Assembly (NCBI RefSeq): GCF_025574465.1
Contig: NZ_JAOBPP010000011.1
Span: forward strand, 36,931-100,930
Length of the DNA stretch: 64,000 nucleotides
Reading direction: 5' to 3'
Source of the DNA: Kordiimonas aestuarii
Lineage (GTDB): Bacteria > Pseudomonadota > Alphaproteobacteria > Sphingomonadales > Kordiimonadaceae
The notes under the pieces were generated by a model that saw nothing but the letters and a program-made list of their open reading frames with translations, was not told the DNA's origin and made no database searches. The translations under genes and the position numbers were made by a program. Shown in pieces: positions 1-6,203 of the stretch; positions within the stretch are counted from its first letter, which is position 1; the number at the start of each line of letters is the position of its first letter.

Positions 1-107
1 AGACAGAAGAGCGCATTCTTAACTCGATATTTTCTCACAAGAAGTTCTGCAGCCAGGACCTGATCTTATAAAGGCGGGCCGTCCCTTGACCTGCGTCTGC
101 GGCCTCT

Positions 108-755
108 TCAGGCAACACGCAGATGGCCTTCTTCCGGCACGCCATGGCCCACGTCCACAAAATAGGCGAAATACATCTCGCCCCCGGTGATGGGGCTGGC
201 ATCGCCCAGCAGACCGTACAGGTGCCGGCTATCGGCAAAATCCGTGACGGAGACGAGTTGCCTGCCCTGACGGGAGGTCACCGGCAGGTAAAGCGTTTCG
301 TGCCTCAGGTCGTTGCCCGACGCTTTGAAGAGCTTGCGCCCGACATAAATGCCGCAGGGTTGTGCAAGCGCGGCCAGCGCTTTTGCATCCGGCAGGTTCA
401 CATCATGCCTGAGCGCCATGGTGCCACTTCCCGCCCCTACGACGTTACGGCCCCAAATATGGTCAATCGCCGTGCCTGACTGCACGACAACAAGATCATC
501 GCCCTCGCCCCTCCGAAGCACGAGGAAACAAGACGCAAGTGCCCCCAGGCGCGACAAGGTAAAGTCACGGCGATCCGGCAAGTTGCCGGGTGAGTTAAAC
601 TCTGCCCAGATCGCGGCCAGCCGCGACGCCCCTCCCCCGAGGTTCTTGTGCAACTTCAATAGATAAACTCCGTACTTTTGCTTGTTCGAGTCAGTGCGGC
701 GGACCCCCGCCCCGTCGCGCAGAATCCAAGTCCTGCCTGATTCGAATTTGCGCAT
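108..755 (-). CDS. PAS_5-like domain protein
   Basis: A 215-residue protein without signal peptide or membrane segment. Residues about 45-80 contain the pattern W-x-E-F then LPDRRDF, which resembles the start of the alphaproteobacterial PAS_5 family (W, then P-R-x-D-[FI]). The C-terminus reads YFVDVGHGVPEEGH. Two other proteins in the window (29226-29801 and 31595-32185) share both ends, with a closing D-x-G-x-GVP signature, so the three form a paralogous family. Such proteins are usually single-domain and of unknown ligand; a sensory role is inference. It stands alone, divergent from the receiver-HPt gene at 993. This copy is the most diverged of the three. Confidence 0.7.
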   Translation of the reverse strand: MRKFESGRTWILRDGAGVRRTDSNKQKYGVYLLKLHKNLGGGASRLAAIWAEFNSPGNLPDRRDFTLSRLGALASCFLVLRRGEGDDLVVVQSGTAIDHIWGRNVVGAGSGTMALRHDVNLPDAKALAALAQPCGIYVGRKLFKASGNDLRHETLYLPVTSRQGRQLVSVTDFADSRHLYGLLGDASPITGGEMYFAYFVDVGHGVPEEGHLRVA

Positions 756-992
756 AGTATGTTTCTGGACCGATCAGTCCAGAGACGGATAAAATTTTAT
801 CTATTTTTTACAAGTCATTAACCATGGCCAAAAAATCGGGGGTCAAAACCAAACCACGCGGCTTTAACTTTTTTTTTATCGTCTATCCGTCACAAAAGGC
901 ATAACGTCGCATCGTCAGCAGGACCGCTATCGTGTACATGAAACACAAGTGACCGTTTTTCATTCAACGCTTCTATGAGGACACCGGCTTCC

Positions 993-1892
993 ATGAAGAC
1001 CGCCAACACTACAGCAGATTCACCCTCGGCAAACCAGCAAGTCACCAGCGCATCGCTGGATAGCAACCCACCCGCACGCGAAGCTGAAGGCAGCACCGAA
1101 CCACGCGCTGGCAGCAAGCATATACTGGTGGTGGAAGATAACCCGGTGATGGGCAGCATCATGGGCAAACTGCTGGCACGCTTTAACGTCTCCTTCGATA
1201 TCGCAAACAACGGTGAGGAAGCCATCGCATTATCGAGAGCAAACACCTACGACCTGATTATGATGGATATCATGATGCCAAAGATGGGCGGGGTGACCGC
1301 CACGCGGGAGATACGGAAACTGTCTGCGCATTATGAGGCAGCACCGATTGTCGCGGTTACCGCCCGCGTTTCCGACAGGGATGTGGAGGAATATCTGAAA
1401 GAGGGCATGTCCAGCGTGATCAAGAAGCCGATCAACCGGGTCAATCTGGCTGGCGTTCTGCAGGACCATCTGGATATCGCCGAAGAAACAGGCACCGGCA
1501 CCGAAAAAGAGATGCCGGAGCTTTATGACGAAGACGATCTCAATGCCCTGAACTGGGAGACGTTCAATGAATACCGGGCGCTCCTGCGCGACAAGTTCGC
1601 CCGTTTCCTGAAAGACTATCTGGTGGCAGGCCCCGATATGCTGGCCGAAATCAGCAGTGTGGTCATGGAAGACGACGCTGCACAGATCCAGTTCCTGTGC
1701 CATAAGCTCAAATCCACCTCGCAGGTGTTTGGCGCCGACAGCGTGGCCGACCTCGCGGCCCAGCTTGAGATCATGGGCAAGAAGGGGGAAACAAAGCAGG
1801 CGCCCGCCGTTTATAATGAACTGCATATCGCTTATGAGCGCACACAGCGCGTACTCAAGCGCAAATATATTGTGATGCAGAATATGGGGTGA
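993..1892 (+). CDS. Response regulator receiver - HPt domain protein
   Basis: A 299-residue two-domain phosphorelay protein. After a polar N-terminal ~45 residues comes a CheY-like receiver (LVVEDNPVMG, then LIMMDIMMPKMGG with phospho-acceptor Asp92, VAVTAR with the switch Thr, and IKKPI with the conserved Lys). The C-terminal ~110 residues are helical and carry the HPt signature CHKLKSTS with His237. Phosphate may pass from an unlinked hybrid kinase to the receiver, or the HPt may shuttle phosphate onward. I chose ATG 993 rather than 975 because GAGGA lies upstream of 993 and nothing similar precedes 975. No kinase gene is adjacent, so it is an orphan. The family assignment is solid; pathway and partner are unknown. 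Confidence 0.9.
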   Translation: MKTANTTADSPSANQQVTSASLDSNPPAREAEGSTEPRAGSKHILVVEDNPVMGSIMGKLLARFNVSFDIANNGEEAIALSRANTYDLIMMDIMMPKMGGVTATREIRKLSAHYEAAPIVAVTARVSDRDVEEYLKEGMSSVIKKPINRVNLAGVLQDHLDIAEETGTGTEKEMPELYDEDDLNALNWETFNEYRALLRDKFARFLKDYLVAGPDMLAEISSVVMEDDAAQIQFLCHKLKSTSQVFGADSVADLAAQLEIMGKKGETKQAPAVYNELHIAYERTQRVLKRKYIVMQNMG

Positions 1893-2101
1893 TGCTGGCA
1901 TGGTTAACAAAATTTAACCAATAATTGCAATTATACCACCCGTGGTAACTGTTCCTTTACTGCCCGGCCATACACTTGGGGGTATAAGAAGATAATATCA
2001 CCATCGACTTTCGGGTGGGGTACCCCATGAAACCGGTGATTGGCAAATCTGGTCCTGATGGCCATCCCCACCCCGTCTTTCCCCCGCACGGTACTTTGCC
2101 G
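1893..2101. other. Intergenic end of the structural gene cluster
   Basis: About 210 bases between the convergent receiver-HPt gene and the last gene of the phage-like cluster. I see no gene, no tRNA and no clear attachment-site repeat shared with the other end of the cluster near 27.7-27.9 kb. Confidence 0.4.
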
Positions 2102-2518
2102 TCAATCGGCTTTCCAGCGGTCGCGGCTGACGCCCTTGATCTTCTCCACCGTGCGCAGGCCGCCAAGGCCCAGCATGGACAACAGCACCGTCATAAGGGT
2201 CTCGGTGCCACCAAAGACAGGCGGTGCCGGCATGTCGGGGAAGAAAGCCACGCGCAACCAGTTGACGATATCCTGCCCGATGAAGTGCCAGGCGAGAGCC
2301 GCCCCACAAACCCAGCCTATGAACGGCCGCCATCCGGCAACAAATACGCTGGGGTGGCTGGCCTCTGCCTTGTTTATCTCCATCTGCGCGAGGCCTGCGC
2401 GCAGCACCTCAAGCTCCAGTTCGTGCTCAAAACGCTGGCGTTCATTCTTATCGGGGATAAGCCGGTCAAGCGGGGTTTTCACGATACCCAAGAGGGTATC
2501 AAGGATGGGAATTCCCAT
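2102..2518 (-). CDS. GTA-type three-TM holin
   Basis: A 138-residue protein starting MGIPILDTLLG. It carries a charged helical N-terminal half followed by the motif WRPFIGWVCGAALAW and a second hydrophobic stretch (LMTVLLSMLGLGGL), the pattern of the holin family named for gene-transfer release (three TM segments, PF11351-like). The role would be to permeabilise the inner membrane so that the endolysin reaches peptidoglycan. The longer upstream reading frame is rejected because ATG 2518 matches the family start. It is the last gene of the minus-strand cluster, downstream of the M15 peptidase, which fits a lysis module. Confidence 0.85.
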   Translation of the reverse strand: MGIPILDTLLGIVKTPLDRLIPDKNERQRFEHELELEVLRAGLAQMEINKAEASHPSVFVAGWRPFIGWVCGAALAWHFIGQDIVNWLRVAFFPDMPAPPVFGGTETLMTVLLSMLGLGGLRTVEKIKGVSRDRWKAD

Positions 2519-2555
2519 GACGTCTACTCCGGTTCGGTGTTGGAGAGGGCTGGCT

Positions 2556-3062
2556 TCAGGCCCAGCCCGTCGGGCACGGTTTTGGCCCATAACTTATGAA
2601 ATCATCCAGATATTTCTCTGGCGTGGCTTTGCCAAAATCCGTGTTCCAGTACCGTTTGGCATAGGCTGCCAGTGCCATGTCATCACTGACAACAGGCAAG
2701 GCATCTGGCACACGGGCATAGAGCAAACGCGCCGCCGCGCAGGCATAGCGGTCATCATGCTCAAGCGCGTCGATACGGCCCATGCCAGCAGGCAGATAAA
2801 TATCCAGCATGGCCTGTCGCCCGGGACGGTAGGCCAGATAGTTTTGATACAGGTCCTCAAGCGTTGCCGGTTCGATCTGGAAATAGGAAAGCGCCGGGCC
2901 ACCGACCTGCGCACGGTAACGAAAGCCCATGCTTTCATGCGCGGCTGTCATCATCAAAAGCTTCTCAGCTGCCGGGCTGTCCATGCCAAGATCCCGCAGC
3001 ACGGGGATGATAACCCCATCAAGGAATGTGTTGGCGTCTGTCTGTGGCTGTGGTGCTGGCAT
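2556..3062 (-). CDS. Phage-type protein with possible lysozyme-like fold
   Basis: A 168-residue protein beginning MPAPQPQTD, with GGGGC as ribosome binding site. The core reads TAAHESMGFRYRAQVGGPALSYFQIEP. That is a Glu in a helix followed by a Q-x-G-P-A-L-[GS]-x-F-Q-[IM]-E-P block, which recalls transglycosylase or lysozyme-like proteins of marine phages; YWNTDFGKATPEKYLDDF near the C-terminus is also phage-like. The Glu could be catalytic, but I cannot confirm the fold from sequence alone. Its place between the holin and lysis-type membrane proteins supports a role in peptidoglycan access or particle release. Confidence 0.55.
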   Translation of the reverse strand: MPAPQPQTDANTFLDGVIIPVLRDLGMDSPAAEKLLMMTAAHESMGFRYRAQVGGPALSYFQIEPATLEDLYQNYLAYRPGRQAMLDIYLPAGMGRIDALEHDDRYACAAARLLYARVPDALPVVSDDMALAAYAKRYWNTDFGKATPEKYLDDFISYGPKPCPTGWA

Positions 3063-3122
3063 TTTGGTGCCCCTTTCCGGCGCTTTTATAACAGAAAACC
3101 ACACCCGTTTCAGCAGAAGCTT

Positions 3123-3518
3123 TTATTGCAGGCGAGGCCGTTTTTCCGGCACCGGCCCGTTGATCCAACCGATGATCCAGCCAAGCCCGAACGTCAGCGG
3201 CGCAGCCACAATGGCAAGCGGGGTAAAAAGCATGGGAAAGGCAGAGATACACGCTACACCCGCGCTGCGCCAGAATGGATCAACACCCTTGCGGTTTACA
3301 TACACGAGGAAAGGCATGCTGGTCATGGCGTGGTATAAAATCACCCAAGGGCCAAGATAGAAAAACATGCCAAGGATAGCAACGACAGCCCCCAGAACCG
3401 TATCCAGCACAGCCGGTATATCCATGGGACCGGGCGGGCGCATGCGAAGCGGCATCAACAGGAAGGCATAGATTACCGTCCCGAGCGCGAGACTGATCAG
3501 ATACCGCCAGATACGCAT
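3123..3518 (-). CDS. Small membrane protein of the lysis region
   Basis: A 131-residue hydrophobic protein with three to four predicted membrane segments (LISLALGTVIYAFLLM, VLGAVVAILGMFFYLGPWVILY, MLFTPLAIVAAPLTFGLGWIIGW). ATG 3518 is preceded by a strong GAAGGAGGGGG ribosome binding site, which settles the start against the longer frame. I do not recognise the family. Its place between the presumed endolysin and holin genes suggests an accessory lysis or membrane role, which is inference only. Confidence 0.6.
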   Translation of the reverse strand: MRIWRYLISLALGTVIYAFLLMPLRMRPPGPMDIPAVLDTVLGAVVAILGMFFYLGPWVILYHAMTSMPFLVYVNRKGVDPFWRSAGVACISAFPMLFTPLAIVAAPLTFGLGWIIGWINGPVPEKRPRLQ

Positions 3519-3528
3519 TCCCCCTCCT

Positions 3529-4422
3529 TCAGCGCATGGACGCGAGACCAGCAACGATGCTTCGGTCAACACCACCCCAGATCTGTTCCGCATGTGACTC
3601 GTTCACACAGGCCAGAAACCCAAACGGGTCCCCGTAACTAGCCGTGCCTTCACCATAGGTGCCGACATATAGAAAGCCCTTGTGGCGCACAATTTTACGC
3701 AGCACGGCCCCCGGATGCAGCATATGCTCCCCCTCGATGGTATAATTGACCAACGCATGGTCATTAGGCAACAACTTATGCGAGACAACCCCCACCGTCA
3801 GTTCCGAGAGGCTATTCTCATCCGCGCCCTCATACCCGTCCAGCATCGGTGCAGGAAAACGCTTCAGCAGAGCATAGGCATTGCCAACCGAACACCTGCC
3901 TTTCGGGGTTTCGCGGCATAGCGGCGTTGCATGGCAATACTTGTGGAAGTTGGGGTCGCTGTGGTCATATTCAAAGTGATGGTGCGCAAGCGACCTGAGC
4001 TCATTCGCGATTGCCGGGACCGAACAGGCACCGGTGAAGGCTTGTGCTGGCTGCGCCGCTTTGGATTGCAACAGCAGCCATGTATTTTTAAGCGCCGGCT
4101 GCCAATGCACCGGCGCATACGCATTCCTCAGCCGGGTGTACATCCGCTTGCAGGCCATCTGCTTGTTCAGGCCAATCTCGGGGCTGTACCGTGCAAGTTC
4201 CAACATCAGTTCAAACCTGTACGGGTTGCGGGATTTCATCTGCGTCACCTGTGCCAGGATATTCTCCTGCTCCGCCAGCGTCATGATCATTTTCTTCAAC
4301 TGGTCAGCTTCCGCTTTTGGTAGCTGGGCGTCCTTGTCCACCATGCGGCAAACTTGCGCCGCGTCCCGGCGCAGGCGATTTTTTTGCGCAAAGCTCAGCG
4401 CGTTTTCCGGCGGGTCCTGCAT
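3529..4422 (-). CDS. Unrecognised protein of the phage-like cluster
   Basis: A 297-residue soluble protein (MQDPPENALSFAQKN...). The first ~110 residues are rich in charged helix (AEADQLKKMIMTLAEQENILAQVTQ) and may form a coiled coil. The C-terminal part has several Cys and His (HHHFEYDHSDPNFHKYCH, CRETPKGRCS) and ends with a GSH-like block FGFLACVNESHAEQIWGG. I do not recognise it. The start at 4422 lies just past the stop of the upstream peptidase gene; an earlier ATG at 4470 would overlap it. The position suggests a late or lysis-region function. Confidence 0.6.
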   Translation of the reverse strand: MQDPPENALSFAQKNRLRRDAAQVCRMVDKDAQLPKAEADQLKKMIMTLAEQENILAQVTQMKSRNPYRFELMLELARYSPEIGLNKQMACKRMYTRLRNAYAPVHWQPALKNTWLLLQSKAAQPAQAFTGACSVPAIANELRSLAHHHFEYDHSDPNFHKYCHATPLCRETPKGRCSVGNAYALLKRFPAPMLDGYEGADENSLSELTVGVVSHKLLPNDHALVNYTIEGEHMLHPGAVLRKIVRHKGFLYVGTYGEGTASYGDPFGFLACVNESHAEQIWGGVDRSIVAGLASMR

Positions 4423-4423
4423 T

Positions 4424-4957
4424 TTACGCTGCCAATCCTGCGCCTGGTGCGAACAGCCCGCTCGCCTCATGGCGGATGCCGTCGCGCGTCATGGCGTGGT
4501 GTAGCTGTTGACGGTTTTCATCCATCCGGCGGTGACTGACGTAAAGCCATGTCTGCACTGCGCCTGAGGCCAACACCCGGCGCTCGTGCACTAACCGGTC
4601 AAACGGCAGGTCATCCATGGCACTGATCGTCAGCGCGGCATCACACGGCTTGACACCGGTGACCAGAATGTCCGCTGCTTCACCGCGGATATGCGCACTT
4701 TGGCGCACACCGCCCAGCAGGCGGTTCAAGGTATCAGTACGGTACGCGGAAAGCACGGTAATGCGTCGGCCAAAACGGCCCTGAAGCGGCACCAGAACCC
4801 GTTCGCACAGCGCCTTGAGGTTGGCCACCACACTTACATCGCGCGGCAGGTTATAAAGCCCATACCGCTGCGCTACACGGCTATTGGTAAAGTCCTGCAG
4901 CGTGAAGCCGCCGCCCATGGATATGTGGCGGTGAATGCCGGCGGTCATGACAACCAC
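4424..4957 (-). CDS. Peptidase M15-like endolysin
   Basis: A 177-residue protein resembling the phage peptidase M15_3 family (D-Ala-D-Ala carboxypeptidase or L-Ala-D-Glu endopeptidase type). Visible are FTLQDFTNSRVAQRYGL at the start, ITVLSAYRTDTLNRLLGG and the zinc motif SAHIRGEAADI with His and Asp ligands. The usual third ligand lies in a WVHVS block; here the block reads TWLYVSH, with Tyr replacing His, so activity may depend on the neighbouring His or be lost. It probably cleaves cell-wall peptides during release. It overlaps the small TM gene upstream by 13 bases. Confidence 0.75.
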   Translation of the reverse strand: MVVMTAGIHRHISMGGGFTLQDFTNSRVAQRYGLYNLPRDVSVVANLKALCERVLVPLQGRFGRRITVLSAYRTDTLNRLLGGVRQSAHIRGEAADILVTGVKPCDAALTISAMDDLPFDRLVHERRVLASGAVQTWLYVSHRRMDENRQQLHHAMTRDGIRHEASGLFAPGAGLAA

Positions 4958-5175
4958 CCAAGCTTGTCAGTGATCAGGAACAGCAGAAGCGCACCCAGCT
5001 TCATCAGCGCCAGCAACAACAGCCGGATGGCCAGCCCCCAGCGGCGACCGCACTCTTCCTCATGCCGTTCGATCCGGTCAAGCGCGAGCGTGGCCTTGAC
5101 CAACGCCGCGTTGGCGGTGTCAGAACCCTCAAGCACCGGCTTGAAATATTCCCGTTTAAAGCCCGCTTCTGTCAT
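4945..5175 (-). CDS. Single-TM lysis accessory protein
   Basis: A 76-residue protein (MTEAGFKREYFKPVLEG...) with a charged helical N-terminal half and one strong C-terminal membrane segment (LLLLALMKLGALLLFLI). This shape is typical of small phage lysis-module proteins such as spanin or holin-like partners. ATG 5175 overlaps the TGA of the upstream gene (ATGA), a hallmark of translational coupling, so I prefer it to the longer frame that starts in the upstream gene. Function is inferred from position. Confidence 0.6.
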   Translation of the reverse strand: MTEAGFKREYFKPVLEGSDTANAALVKATLALDRIERHEEECGRRWGLAIRLLLLALMKLGALLLFLITDKLGWLS

Positions 5176-5642
5176 GGCGTCCAGCCAAACTGCGCGGTGA
5201 TATAAAGCCCGAGCAAAAGCGCGCCTGCCACGGCCATGAAGCGTCGGCGCTCCAGCGCATGCCAGCGCCAGAACAGGAACGCGTTGAGGGGGGGCAGGGC
5301 AAACACATCGTCCCAATCTGTGGCCGCTCGTTCCGCCGCCATACCGAGGAAAAGGCCAAAAAGAAAAGCACACCAGATGAACATGAAAAGCGTCAGCGCA
5401 AGAGGCACAATCCCCTGCCCGCCTTTCAGCGCAAAGAAGCTAAGCGGCAGCAACACCACAAGCTGTAACGCCAGCACCAGCGCACCCCGCTTAAGCGCCG
5501 GGCGAGTGTAGAAAAAGCGCGCCGCCACACCCTTGAGCGCAGCAACGGGGGAAGCCGTTGAGGCGGAGGCTTTGGGCGCAGCATCAAACGCGCGCGCGAC
5601 AACCCCCGCTACCAGTTGGCAGAGGATAATAAAGATTTGCAT
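5172..5642 (-). CDS. Multi-pass membrane protein
   Basis: A 156-residue protein with a hydrophobic N-terminus (MQIFIILCQLVAGVVA) and three further membrane segments (LVLALQLVVLLPLSFFAL, IVPLALTLFMFIWCAFLFGLFLGMA, FMAVAGALLLGLYITAQF). I do not recognise the family. It lies directly downstream of the fibre genes and is coupled to the single-TM gene by an ATGA overlap, so a role in the lysis or release step is plausible but unproven. Confidence 0.6.
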   Translation of the reverse strand: MQIFIILCQLVAGVVARAFDAAPKASASTASPVAALKGVAARFFYTRPALKRGALVLALQLVVLLPLSFFALKGGQGIVPLALTLFMFIWCAFLFGLFLGMAAERAATDWDDVFALPPLNAFLFWRWHALERRRFMAVAGALLLGLYITAQFGWTP

Positions 5643-5666
5643 TCTATAAGCTCTTGGTTGAGGGGG

Positions 5667-6194
5667 TTAGAGGGCGGGCCACACAAGCATGGGGAGGATA
5701 CCAGTGATCTCTTCCGCGTCGGTCGCTTCATTAATCTGTCGTTTTGCGCTCAGGCGAACCGCTTCAATCGCGGCAAGGGCGGCCTTGCTCTCATCGGCGC
5801 GGATAATAACTGCCACAGCCACTTCCGCCAGCGTGTCGCCTGTGATGCCCACCTCTGCCGCCAGCAAGGGATAGGCATCCACAACAGGCACAGCATCAAA
5901 GGCACAGGCCCGCGCTTCGCATTCTTTCGCGAGATACAGCATTTCCTGGCCAAAGCCGTCCGTCAGTGCCTCCGCGCGCAGGCGGGCAGCGTGGGCGTCT
6001 ACCGCTGCTTTGGCTGAATGGCGCAAAGGGTCGAGTGGCGGCGGGACAAAACCCTGCAACTCCACATCCCATACACAGTCATCCGGCCAGCCTTCCGGCA
6101 CGTCTGTGGTGTGGCACCCGGTGAGGTCAACACCGTCCAGATCATCAACCACTTCCCGCAGCACACCACTTGTCGTCTCTATGATACCAATCAT
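5667..6194 (-). CDS. Fibre-associated (assembly chaperone-like) protein
   Basis: A 175-residue protein placed directly after the large fibre gene. The N-terminal part is acidic (VLREVVDDLDGVDLTGCHTTDVPEGWPDDCVWD). The C-terminal part is helical with the block LSAKRQINEATDAEEITGILPMLVW, which resembles the tail of DUF4376 or phage tail-fibre assembly proteins (R-x-I-N-x-A-T-D-A-E-E-I). That suggests a chaperone or cap for the fibre. The family link is tentative. Confidence 0.5.
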   Translation of the reverse strand: MIGIIETTSGVLREVVDDLDGVDLTGCHTTDVPEGWPDDCVWDVELQGFVPPPLDPLRHSAKAAVDAHAARLRAEALTDGFGQEMLYLAKECEARACAFDAVPVVDAYPLLAAEVGITGDTLAEVAVAVIIRADESKAALAAIEAVRLSAKRQINEATDAEEITGILPMLVWPAL

Positions 6195-6203
6195 CTGTCG
6201 CTC

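Noticed and set aside
2040..3338. 432-codon plus-strand frame over the holin and lysozyme-like genes
   Set aside because: Composition is unlike a folded protein and the opposite strand has recognisable phage genes with ribosome binding sites.
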